From the NCBI GenBank assembly GCA_020719105.1, contig DYQV01000064.1, positions 1-10,944 on the forward strand: a stretch of 10,944 nucleotides of DNA, in the 5' to 3' direction. The notes beneath the pieces were generated by a model, which did no database searches, was not told the origin of the DNA, and saw only the letters and a list, made by a program, of their open reading frames with translations. Below, piece after piece: positions 1 through 5,955 of the stretch. Numbering within the stretch: the stretch's first letter is position 1; each line of letters begins with the position of its first letter. Source of the DNA: Rikenella microfusus. Its GTDB lineage: Bacteria > Bacteroidota > Bacteroidia > Bacteroidales > SZUA-534. A program made the translations under genes and the position numbers.

Positions 1-1
1 C

Positions 2-247
2 GAACTATTCAATGCCCGGCTAAACTTTATAAAATACTGTTTAAACAAGGTTTATTTCGATCAAGAGCGCAAAGGAATAGTATTTACAGCCAAATTGCTG
101 AAACAGTTTTACCTGAGCGATAAAAAATCCATTGTTTATTTTGTGGAGCTTTTGAACTGTTATTGGCGTTTTCTTATAGACACTATCTACTCTAATTGTC
201 AACATATTACATTGTTTTGTATAACAAAATACATGTTTATACAGTAG
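2..247 (+). CDS. C-terminal end of an unidentified protein (partial at window start)
   Basis: An open frame enters from the left edge and runs 81 codons to TAG at 245-247. The readable part begins ELFNARLNFIKYCLNK and is rich in aromatic and basic residues (KLLKQFYLSDKK, then YFVELLNCYWRFL). That texture resembles the C-terminal tail of a Bacteroidota family 2 glycosyltransferase, but no diagnostic motif is visible, so I do not assign a function. The last 15 or so residues (QHITLFCITKYMFIQ) are of a different, hydrophobic character. The final G of the stop codon is also the first base of the inverted repeat at 247-256 that borders the restriction-modification cassette. This suggests, by inference, that the natural C-terminus was replaced when the cassette arrived. 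The frame lacks a start within the window. Confidence 0.45.
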   Translation, partial: ELFNARLNFIKYCLNKVYFDQERKGIVFTAKLLKQFYLSDKKSIVYFVELLNCYWRFLIDTIYSNCQHITLFCITKYMFIQ

Positions 248-256
248 TTGTACCCC
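247..256 (+). repeat. Left arm of the 10-bp inverted repeat flanking the restriction-modification cassette
   Basis: GTTGTACCCC here is the exact reverse complement of GGGGTACAAC at 1971-1980. The similarity continues imperfectly outward: TATAC lies a few bases outside the left arm, and the reverse complement of the right flank also gives TATAC with a one-base length difference. The two arms enclose exactly the methyltransferase and endonuclease genes. Confidence 0.6.
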
Positions 257-303
257 ATTTTAAAAGACGACCTACCATTGATTAGACATGTTGAACGAAA
301 ATG
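253..303 (+). repeat. Left degenerate copy of the cassette-flanking direct repeat
   Basis: Four blocks occur in the same order here and at 2110-2154: CCCCA (253-257 and 2110-2114), AGACGACC (265-272 and 2119-2126), GATTA (280-284 and 2127-2131), and AACGAAAATG (294-303) against AACGACAAATG (2144-2154). Spacers differ in length. The order and the 8-base exact block argue for common descent, but each block is short and chance is not excluded. Confidence 0.4.
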
Positions 304-305
304 AT

Positions 306-313
306 TAATTTTG
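306..313 (+). promoter_or_regulatory. Candidate Bacteroidota -7 box for the restriction-modification operon
   Basis: TAATTTTG matches the Bacteroidota -7 consensus TAnnTTTG and lies 16 bases before the methyltransferase ATG, giving a short leader. No TTTG or TTG stands at the usual 17-23 base spacing upstream: TTG at 291-293 is too close and TTG at 278-280 slightly too far. The promoter is therefore only half supported. Confidence 0.4.
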
Positions 314-329
314 TGAAAAATGGGATTAT

Positions 330-1238
330 ATGAAGATACCACATCCAATACCATATCAGGGCAGCAAGAGAAACCTTGCTGCTGACATCTTGAGATTTTT
401 TCCTCAAAAGATTGATAGATTAATTGAACCTTTTGCTGGTTCGGCTGCAATTACTGTTGCATCAGCATATTATTTCAAGGCTAATAAGTTTATTGTAAAC
501 GACATCAATGAACCTTTAATAAATCTTTGGGACAAAATTGTAAATGAGCCTCAGACAATAATTCGGGATTATCATCATATTTGGAATAACCAACTTGGCA
601 ATGAAGAAGAATTTTATTATCAAATAAGAGACAGTTTTAATCAAACAAAAGAGCCAAAATATCTATTGTTTTTATTGGCTAAATGCGTTAAAGCAGCCGT
701 TCGATATAATGCAGAAGGTAATTTTAACCAAAGTCCTGACAAAAGAAGAAAAGGGCGTTTACCTGAAAATATGAGATTTGATATTTTAAATGTTTCAAAT
801 CTATTAAAGGACAAAGTTACTTTCCATTCTGTTGATTATGAGAAAATTTTGGATATGGCAACTGAAAATGATTTAGTGTATATGGATCCGCCGTACCAAG
901 GGACAGCAAAAAATGGCGGATTTAGATATATGGAAGACCTTAATCATGAAAATTTTGTGATTTCACTTTACAAATTAAATAAGCGAAATATTCCGTTCAT
1001 TTTAAGTTACGATGGTCGTACTGACAATAAAACATACGGAGAGGAACTTCCAAAGGAATTGAATTTACATAAAATTGAAATAGATGCTGGTCGTTCTTCA
1101 ATTGCAACATTGCACAGTAGGAATGAACGGACTTATGAAGCTGTTTATATATCCGATAACTTAGCCTCAATTTCGCATATAAATAAACGGATAGAATCAG
1201 TTTCAATTAAACAGCCTTCATTGTTTGACTTCGTATGA
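330..1238 (+). CDS. Dam-like DNA N6-adenine methyltransferase (D12 class) of a type II restriction-modification system
   Basis: This 302-residue protein should transfer a methyl group from S-adenosylmethionine to adenine in a specific DNA site, protecting host DNA from the endonuclease encoded next. Motifs appear in the order typical of the Dam/D12 (alpha-class) family: PYQGSKR at residues 8-14 (motif X), EPFAGSAA at 33-40 (motif I, cofactor binding), an acidic ND at 57-58, the family-typical RYNAEGNFN at 125-133, and the catalytic DPPY at 186-189. Length fits the family. The start is the first in-frame ATG, 16 bases after a -7-like box; the earlier ATG triplets at 301 and 320 are in other frames. 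The gene ends in a 4-base ATGA overlap with the endonuclease gene, so the two are probably translationally coupled. Many Dam relatives recognise GATC, but the target here cannot be read from the sequence. It is AT-rich compared with the housekeeping genes to the right, consistent with transfer. Confidence 0.92.
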   Translation: MKIPHPIPYQGSKRNLAADILRFFPQKIDRLIEPFAGSAAITVASAYYFKANKFIVNDINEPLINLWDKIVNEPQTIIRDYHHIWNNQLGNEEEFYYQIRDSFNQTKEPKYLLFLLAKCVKAAVRYNAEGNFNQSPDKRRKGRLPENMRFDILNVSNLLKDKVTFHSVDYEKILDMATENDLVYMDPPYQGTAKNGGFRYMEDLNHENFVISLYKLNKRNIPFILSYDGRTDNKTYGEELPKELNLHKIEIDAGRSSIATLHSRNERTYEAVYISDNLASISHINKRIESVSIKQPSLFDFV

Positions 1239-1966
1239 AAAAGTACCCGAAAGAATTTTTAAAACTTGCCGAATCAATAACCAATAAAAGAGCCAAGATT
1301 GTTATTGACCATATTCTAAAACACGGTTTTATAACAACTGAAGATTTAGAAAAAACTTACGGATATAATCATCCGCCCCGTGCGGCAAGAGATGTTAGGG
1401 AAGCAGGAATCCCACTTGAAACGTTTAAAACAAAATCCGCTGAGGGCAAATCAATCGCTGCATACAGATTTGGAGACCTTTCGAAAATCCGTACTAATCG
1501 AGTTGACGGACGACAAATATTTTCAAAAGAGTTCAAAAAATCATTATACGATGCAAATAATGGACATTGTTACATCTGCAATGGAAAGTTTGAAGAAAGG
1601 TATTTGCAAGTTGACCATAGAGTGCCATATGAAATAAGTGGTGATGATGAAAATTTTCAGCAAAACATCAATGATTATCAGCTTCTTTGCGCTTCTTGCA
1701 ATAGAGCTAAGTCATGGTCTTGTGAACACTGTGAAAATTGGAGTGATTCAAAAGATATTGAAATCTGTTTAAAGTGTTATTGGGGAAGACCTGAGAATTA
1801 TGACCACATCACTTTAGAAAAGATTCGCCGACTCGAATTGACATGGCAAGGTGTAGAAGTGAATTTTTTTGAAGCATTAAAGAAAGTAGCAGACAAGGGA
1901 GAAATTGCATTACCTGACTATGTAAAATCAGTATTAATCAAGCATATAGAAAAAAGAAAGAAATAA
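1235..1966 (+). CDS. HNH-family type II restriction endonuclease with N-terminal winged-helix-like domain
   Basis: This 243-residue protein is probably the restriction enzyme partner of the upstream methyltransferase, cutting unmethylated target sites. Residues 20-80 look like a winged helix: two helices, then GKSIAAYRF as a possible wing, which could provide DNA recognition. Residues 110-160 form a zinc-supported HNH nuclease core: CYIC (C112, C115), VDH with D127 and H128 as metal ligand and general base, and LLCASCNRAKS with C152, C155 and N156. Further pairs C163/C166 and C178/C181 suggest an additional zinc knuckle after the core. The ATG overlaps the methyltransferase stop (ATGA, 1235-1238), so the toxic nuclease is translated only after its antidote; that order is common in such pairs. 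Assignment as the cognate restriction enzyme is inferred from domain and context. A free-standing homing-type HNH nuclease is less likely because of the overlap and the winged helix. Confidence 0.85.
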   Translation: MKKYPKEFLKLAESITNKRAKIVIDHILKHGFITTEDLEKTYGYNHPPRAARDVREAGIPLETFKTKSAEGKSIAAYRFGDLSKIRTNRVDGRQIFSKEFKKSLYDANNGHCYICNGKFEERYLQVDHRVPYEISGDDENFQQNINDYQLLCASCNRAKSWSCEHCENWSDSKDIEICLKCYWGRPENYDHITLEKIRRLELTWQGVEVNFFEALKKVADKGEIALPDYVKSVLIKHIEKRKK

Positions 1967-1970
1967 AAAC

Positions 1971-1980
1971 GGGGTACAAC
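1971..1980 (-). repeat. Right arm of the 10-bp inverted repeat flanking the restriction-modification cassette
   Basis: GGGGTACAAC begins four bases after the endonuclease stop codon and is the exact reverse complement of 247-256. It marks the point where coding sequence gives way to the non-coding stretch rich in inverted repeats. Confidence 0.6.
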
Positions 1981-2215
1981 ATCGTATATAAAACATTTGG
2001 CAGTCAGTGGGTTATCGAGCGTTTCAGCTCGTATCAAAGTCACTTGTAACTTGACAGGAAATTACTTCGGAATGCCAACCGCTTTATATGCGAAACGTTA
2101 TAGGGCATTCCCCACATCAGACGACCGATTAATTTTTCAAGCTAACGACAAATGTGGGGTGATAATCAACAACATAAATTGACGTTAGTCAGAATTTATA
2201 ACCCAACGTGGGGCT
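1981..2215. other. Non-coding region dense in inverted repeats, possible recombination site or structured element
   Basis: Several short palindromic pairs lie here: CGAGC 2016-2020 with GCTCG 2027-2031 (6-base loop); GGAATGCC 2069-2076 with GGCATTCC 2104-2111; CCCCACAT 2110-2117 with ATGTGGGG 2152-2159; and CTAACGAC 2142-2149 with GACGTTAG 2181-2188 (7 of 8). The second and third pairs share bases and the third and fourth interleave, so not all can form at once. The stretch ends with ACCCAACGTGGGGC, which superficially recalls integron attC core boxes (RYYYAAC), although no convincing GTTRRRY partner was found. A frame at 1997-2182 starts only at TTG and is dominated by these palindromes, so I do not call it a gene. 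The following bases, 2216-2345, hold nothing I recognise. Confidence 0.5.
2110..2154 (+). repeat. Right copy of the cassette-flanking direct repeat
   Basis: This is the counterpart of 253-303: CCCCA, AGACGACC, GATTA and AACGACAAATG appear in the same order, with the AGACGACC and GATTA blocks adjacent here but seven bases apart in the left copy. The distance between the two copies, about 1.86 kb, equals the restriction-modification cassette plus part of the palindrome-rich region. Confidence 0.4.
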
Positions 2216-2345
2216 CAATTATATGCTATAATCAGATCTGTTACTGATACTTGCATTAAAAACGATCAAAATATCCTGTCCGCTTTTTATACTATTGCTA
2301 ACTTGCATCCTGAATAGTTACCAAGTTTTAAACCGGCTTCAATTA

Positions 2346-2354
2346 GTAAAATTA
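2346..2354 (+). repeat. Left 9-bp target-site duplication of the insertion-sequence remnant
   Basis: GTAAAATTA stands immediately outside the left terminal inverted repeat and is repeated exactly at 2664-2672, immediately outside the right one. This is the footprint of a transposition event. Confidence 0.88.
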
Positions 2355-2454
2355 GGGTGTACGACATTTTTCCCTTTTTCCGAAATATAGTACTGCTATA
2401 ACTATTAATCGGTTCAGTATTTAGATTTGTTCACCTTTTTAACCCAGCCCCAAG

Positions 2455-2577
2455 TTAAATCTTTGTTGTGTGTCGAATAAAGTCCATCACTGTGCGAATA
2501 ATTTCATCCGTATCTTTATTTTCGTGCTTTTTGTATTTTTCGTTGTTAGCTTTTTTGAGTGTAATGGAACAAAGAAT
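2455..2577 (-). pseudogene. 3' remnant of a gene inside the insertion sequence, probably transposase tail
   Basis: Read on the minus strand, 40 sense codons run to a TAA at 2455-2457. The protein begins ILCSITLKKANN, continues with a lysine-rich stretch (EKYKKHENKD) and ends DEIIRTVMDFIRHTTKI. The 5' part is missing: an in-frame stop lies just upstream at 2578-2580. The position, with the stop codon about 80 bp inside a terminal inverted repeat, is where a transposase gene normally ends, so I infer a transposase C-terminus. No catalytic residues remain and the identity is unproven. Confidence 0.5.
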
Positions 2578-2613
2578 TTACATCCACAACAGAAAGCACG
2601 AAAAAACGAAAGT

Positions 2614-2635
2614 AAAAGATTACAAGTAATCTTTT
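2614..2635. repeat. Perfect 10-bp stem-loop inside the insertion-sequence remnant
   Basis: AAAAGATTAC at 2614-2623 is followed after two bases by its exact reverse complement GTAATCTTTT at 2626-2635. The arm ends in a T run, so it could act as a weak terminator near the right end of the element. It might protect the element from outside transcription, but that is inference. Confidence 0.55.
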
Positions 2636-2663
2636 GAAAAATAGGGAATTTTGTTGTACACCC

Positions 2664-2672
2664 GTAAAATTA
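2664..2672 (+). repeat. Right 9-bp target-site duplication of the insertion-sequence remnant
   Basis: GTAAAATTA, an exact copy of 2346-2354, directly follows the right terminal inverted repeat. Confidence 0.88.
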
Positions 2673-2786
2673 TTCCAGTGGAAACATTAAATTTTTTACT
2701 TTAATATTCAGTAACCAATTAAAAAATTAAATTTGTGGGTGGATGTATCATTCAAAAATATACAAAAAAACTTGTGAGTTGTATTG

Positions 2787-2816
2787 TTTGAATATGCTTA
2801 GCTATCATTAACTTTA
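2787..2816 (+). promoter_or_regulatory. Candidate Bacteroidota promoter for the GH30 gene
   Basis: TTTG at 2787-2790 is followed after 18 bases by TAACTTTA at 2809-2816, one mismatch from TAnnTTTG. The geometry is the same as in the promoter before cmk. It would give a very short leader before the ATG at 2828. An alternative perfect -7 box, TAAATTTG, lies at 2728-2735 but has no -33 element. Confidence 0.45.
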
Positions 2817-2827
2817 CTATTAATAGG

Positions 2828-4291
2828 ATGAAAAAACCAGTTCTTACAATTTTAGGAGCCTTATTTTTGGTCCCTGCTTTTTGCCAGAAAAATGCAGAAC
2901 CGGATGCTCAACAAAAATTTAACACCGAAGGTAAAAGTGTAACTGTTTATGCTACTTCTGAAACCGTCAATCAACGATTAACCCAGACCAATAAACTGAC
3001 TTTTGTGCCTGCCATTCAACCTTTTGAAACTGAAGTTTGTGTTTTTGTAAACCCTAGTAAAACTTATCAAACGTTTATGGGTATTGGTGGAGCCATAACC
3101 GATGCCAGTGCGGAGGTTTTCGCCAAATTGCCAAACGCCAAACAGCAGGAGTTTTTAGTAGCCTACTTTGATAAAGAAAAGGGAATTGGTTATACCCTGG
3201 CGCGCACCAACATCCATAGCTGTGATTTTAGCAGTGGAAGCTATACTTATGTTACTGAAGGCGATAAAGAATTGAAGTCGTTCAGCATTGATCACGACAA
3301 ACAGTACCGAATTCCACTCATCCAACAAGCCATTAAAACTGCTGGAGGAAAACTTCCTCTTTACGCAAGTCCTTGGAGCCCACCGGCTTTTATGAAAGAC
3401 AGTAAAAATATGCTGCAGGGCGGAAAACTATTGCCCGAATATTATGAGAGTTGGGCAACTTATTTCACCAAGTTTATAAAAGCCTATGAAATGGAAGGGA
3501 TGCCCATTTGGGGAATATCCGTTCAAAACGAGCCCATGGCAAAACAAACCTGGGAATCGTGCATTTATTCTGCTGAAGAAGAGCGCGATTTTTTAAAAAA
3601 TTTTCTAGGTCCCATTATGGAAAAACAAGGCCTGGGTGATAAAAAAATAATTGTTTGGGACCACAACCGCGACCTGATGACTCAGCGTGCCAACGTAATT
3701 TTCGACGACCCAGAAGCCTCGAAATATGCATGGGGAATGGGATTCCACTGGTATGAAAACTGGAGCGGAGGAAAACCCATGTACGAAAATGTGGGGAAAG
3801 TTTATGAGGATTATCCCACCAAGAACCTGATATTTACCGAAGGGTGCAACGAACGGTTCAATTTTGAAAAACTTCAACTGTGGACCAACGGGGAACGCTA
3901 TGGCCGTTCGATGATTAACGATTTTAATAACGGAACGGTTGCCTGGACCGATTGGAACATCCTATTGGATGAAACCGGAGGCCCAAACCATGTGGGTAAT
4001 TTTTGCTTTGCCCCAATTCATGGCGATACCCGCACCGGTGAATTGATTTACACGCCATCGTATTATTATATCGGCCATTTTTCAAAATTCATCCGCCCCG
4101 ATGCCAAAAGGGTAAGCACCGCCTGCAGCCGTAGCCAGTTAATCAGCACTTCGTTTTTGAATACCGATGGCACCATGACCACCGTGGTAATGAACGACAG
4201 CGATGGTGCGATAACTTATAATTTATATGTAGATGCTACTAAAGTCACCCTTGAAATTGCCGCTCATTCCATTCAAACGCTGGTTTATTAA
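2828..4291 (+). CDS. Secreted glycoside hydrolase family 30 (glucosylceramidase / beta-1,6-glucanase-like)
   Basis: This 487-residue enzyme is a retaining beta-glycosidase of family GH30, clan A. It has a TIM-barrel fused to a small beta-sandwich. Residues 1-19 form a signal peptide (basic MKK, hydrophobic TILGALFLVPAF). C19 is preceded by phenylalanine, so a lipoprotein is unlikely. The family hallmarks are clear: FMGIGGAITDASA at 83-95, YASPWSPPAFMK at 179-190, the acid/base glutamate E235 in SVQNEP, and the nucleophile E338 in FTEG. The C-terminal strands (TTVVMNDSDGAITYNL and the final HSIQTLVY) belong to the beta-sandwich, so the protein is complete. Known GH30 substrates include glucosylceramide and beta-1,6-glucans; the exact one cannot be read here. 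No SusCD, sulfatase or other carbohydrate genes adjoin it. The stop codon is followed without a gap by a truncated NmrA-like gene, evidence of a deletion or insertion joint. Confidence 0.93.
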   Translation: MKKPVLTILGALFLVPAFCQKNAEPDAQQKFNTEGKSVTVYATSETVNQRLTQTNKLTFVPAIQPFETEVCVFVNPSKTYQTFMGIGGAITDASAEVFAKLPNAKQQEFLVAYFDKEKGIGYTLARTNIHSCDFSSGSYTYVTEGDKELKSFSIDHDKQYRIPLIQQAIKTAGGKLPLYASPWSPPAFMKDSKNMLQGGKLLPEYYESWATYFTKFIKAYEMEGMPIWGISVQNEPMAKQTWESCIYSAEEERDFLKNFLGPIMEKQGLGDKKIIVWDHNRDLMTQRANVIFDDPEASKYAWGMGFHWYENWSGGKPMYENVGKVYEDYPTKNLIFTEGCNERFNFEKLQLWTNGERYGRSMINDFNNGTVAWTDWNILLDETGGPNHVGNFCFAPIHGDTRTGELIYTPSYYYIGHFSKFIRPDAKRVSTACSRSQLISTSFLNTDGTMTTVVMNDSDGAITYNLYVDATKVTLEIAAHSIQTLVY

Positions 4292-5018
4292 TGGGTGAAT
4301 TTTGATTTTGAAAACCCCGAAACTTTTGAGTCAGCACTCTCTGGAATTGATATTTTGTTTCTATTGAGTCCACCCAACTTTTTAGATATTGATAGATATA
4401 TCAAACCACTCCTTTTAAAAGTTAAAGAAAAGGGAATCAAACAGGTTGTTTTTCTTTCGGTTCAAGGGGCTGAGAAGAGCAGTATCATTCCGCACCATAA
4501 GATTGAAGAACTGATTAGGGAGTTTGAATTGGAATACATTTTTTTAAGGTCCAGTTATTTCATGAAAAACCTGACCACTAAGCTTTTAGATGATATCCAA
4601 TGGAATAGGAAAATTTTTTTACCGACAGGTAAAGCTCTGTTTAACTGGATTGATGTTGAAAATATTGGAGAAAAAGCGGCATTACTTTTAGATAATTTTG
4701 AATCTTTTAAAAACCAGGCCATAGAGCTTACCGGGTATGAAAACAGAAGTTTTTATGAAGTAACTGCTGCTATAAACGATTCTATTGAAAATAAAATTCA
4801 GTTTGATTGTGTCAAGCCTTTTCGGTTTTTACCGAATGAAAAAAAAGGAAGGATTGATAAAAGGGATGATTTTAGTGATGATAATGCTCCATTTTATACC
4901 ACGGTTTCAAAAACCGCCTAGAATTTCCGATTTTTATGAGAGACTTACCGGTAAGAAACCAACTACGCTTGTTGAATTTATTAATAGAGAAAGTGAAAAA
5001 CTAAACCGCCAGAAATGA
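4292..5018 (+). pseudogene. NmrA-like NAD(P)-binding protein, 5'-truncated and frameshifted
   Basis: The frame VNFDFENPETFES through SGIDILFLLSPP, VVFLSVQGAEKSSIIPHHKIEEL, FLRSSYFMKNLTT and the IFLPTGKALFNWIDVENIG stretch is typical of SDR-type NmrA/YtfG-like NAD(P)-binding proteins. The N-terminal 60-70 residues with the dinucleotide-binding GxxGxxG motif are absent: the homologous sequence begins directly after the GH30 TAA. The first possible start is GTG at 4295. Near 4826-4830, a run of five T, the frame shifts by one base. The original frame stops at 4919-4921 (ending FYTTVSKTA), while the family-typical C-terminus (FYRMKKKEGL, then ILVMIMLHFIPRFQ, RISDFYERLTGKKPTTL) continues in the next frame to TGA at 5016-5018. 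Without the nucleotide-binding start it is unlikely to work. Family membership is confident; the native reaction is unknown. Confidence 0.85.
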
Positions 5019-5136
5019 TACAGACCTCTATTTATAAATTTAGCTTATATTAGCAACCAATGGATCGTAATTCTTGAAAATGAACTTTTTTTCCGATGCA
5101 ATTGTTATCTTCCCATAAAATAAATGGTTTAATTAC

Positions 5137-5763
5137 ATGAACATTGCCCAGATATTCAAAAACAATCAGGAATGGATTGAAGAGAAGCTTCATATGGACA
5201 GGGAGTATTTCAAAAACCTTTCGAGAAATCAAAACCCGGACATCCTTTATATTGGTTGCTCCGACAGCCGGGTTTCAGCCGAAGAATTGATGGGTGTCCG
5301 TCCCGGCGAAGTTTTTGTGCACCGCAATATTGCTAACATGGTCCCCAACACCGATTTAAGTGCCATGTCGGTTATCAATTATGCGGTAACCAATTTAAAA
5401 GTAAACCACATTGTGGTTTGCGGCCACTATTATTGCACAGGGGTTAAAGCCGCCATGCAGTCGGCCGACATGGGCATTTTAAACCCTTGGCTTCGTAACA
5501 TCCGTGACGTTTATAGAATACATAAAGACGAATTGGCCACCATTACCGATGAGGAAGAAAAATACAAAAGGTTGGTGGAACTAAATGTACAGGAGCAATG
5601 TGTGAATGTGCTGAAAACTTCCGATGTGCAAAAGGCTTATAACGACCGACATATAACTGTTCACGGTTGGGTATTCGACATCCACAGCGGAAAATTGATT
5701 GACCTCAAAATTGACTTTGATAAAATTCTTGAAAGCATCATGGAAATTTATCGGATTATTTAA
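5137..5763 (+). CDS. Beta-class carbonic anhydrase
   Basis: This 208-residue cytoplasmic zinc enzyme interconverts carbon dioxide and bicarbonate, supplying bicarbonate to carboxylases and balancing pH. The four hallmark zinc and catalytic residues are present: C41, D43 and R45 in CSDSR (41-45), then H97 and C100 in VCGHYYC (94-100). The Asp-Arg dyad and HRNIANMVP (62-70) place it in the common plant/bacterial beta class, and the length is normal. HGWVFDIHSGKL (176-187) is the usual C-terminal strand region. The start ATG at 5137 gives the expected MNIAQIFKNNQEWIEEKL opening helix. It is separated from the upstream pseudogene by 118 bases in which I find no good TAnnTTTG promoter, and from cmk by 192 bases that contain the cmk promoter, so it is probably monocistronic. 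It is the first intact housekeeping gene to the right of the accessory region. Confidence 0.95.
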   Translation: MNIAQIFKNNQEWIEEKLHMDREYFKNLSRNQNPDILYIGCSDSRVSAEELMGVRPGEVFVHRNIANMVPNTDLSAMSVINYAVTNLKVNHIVVCGHYYCTGVKAAMQSADMGILNPWLRNIRDVYRIHKDELATITDEEEKYKRLVELNVQEQCVNVLKTSDVQKAYNDRHITVHGWVFDIHSGKLIDLKIDFDKILESIMEIYRII

Positions 5764-5907
5764 GTTTTTATATAACTGAAAAAACCGGCCAACTGTCTGA
5801 TTGCTTTTTATCCTTCCATTGGAAACCTTTGCATTTAGAACATTCACAGGTACAAGCAACTATTAGCATCCAATATTAAACCTTAAAAATATTTCAACTA
5901 AAAGATA

Positions 5908-5937
5908 TTTGTGCCCTTTCATTTCTTATTAACTTTG
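5908..5937 (+). promoter_or_regulatory. Bacteroidota-type promoter for cmk
   Basis: TTTG at 5908-5911 is separated by 18 bases from TAACTTTG at 5930-5937, an exact match to the -33/-7 pattern of the Bacteroidota primary sigma factor. Transcription would start about 4-6 bases after the -7 box and leave a short leader before the ATG at 5956. It excludes the upstream GTG at 5911 as the translation start, because that codon overlaps the -33 element. Confidence 0.7.
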
Positions 5938-5955
5938 ACCGCTGATAAAAAACAA

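Larger units (their letters stand above)
2355..2663. mobile_element. Internally deleted insertion sequence (309 bp, non-autonomous)
   Basis: The ends are 21-bp imperfect terminal inverted repeats, 2355-2375 and 2643-2663, matching at 17 of 21 positions. Both begin GGGTGTAC and end TTCCCT when read inward. An exact 9-bp duplication (GTAAAATTA) flanks the element, so it inserted as a unit of this size or shrank afterwards. The inside has no intact transposase, only a 40-codon tail on the minus strand (2455-2577), so it behaves like a MITE-type derivative that could be moved only by a related transposase. Terminal repeats starting GGG with 8-9-bp duplications occur in more than one IS family; I do not assign a family. 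A cross-hairpin (2519-2534 with 2589-2604) and a perfect stem-loop (2614-2635) lie inside. Confidence 0.82.

Noticed and set aside
1997..2182. Possible 61-residue gene right of the restriction-modification cassette
   Set aside because: It starts only at TTG, shows no recognisable domain, and is largely built of overlapping palindromes, so a non-coding structured element explains it better.
247..2215. Complete integron cassette array
   Set aside because: No integrase is present and no site with both RYYYAAC and GTTRRRY boxes in the proper arrangement was found; only a loose resemblance at 2200-2215 remains.
2219..2345. Short minus-strand open frames between the palindrome-rich region and the insertion sequence
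   Set aside because: They are under 30 codons or interrupted by stops, and no family resemblance could be defended.
4785..5018. Possible small independent gene of 77 codons
   Set aside because: Its latter part matches the C-terminus expected for the NmrA-like protein in the neighbouring frame, so it is the downstream half of the frameshifted pseudogene.
5035..5053. TAAATTTA and TATATTAG as promoter boxes for the carbonic anhydrase gene
   Set aside because: Each has a mismatch to TAnnTTTG, no -33 element is at the right distance, and the leader would be about 85-95 bases.
5911..5955. GTG at 5911 as an extended start for cytidylate kinase
   Set aside because: The codon overlaps the -33 element of an exact promoter match and adds residues not expected in the family. 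ATG 5956 fits better.
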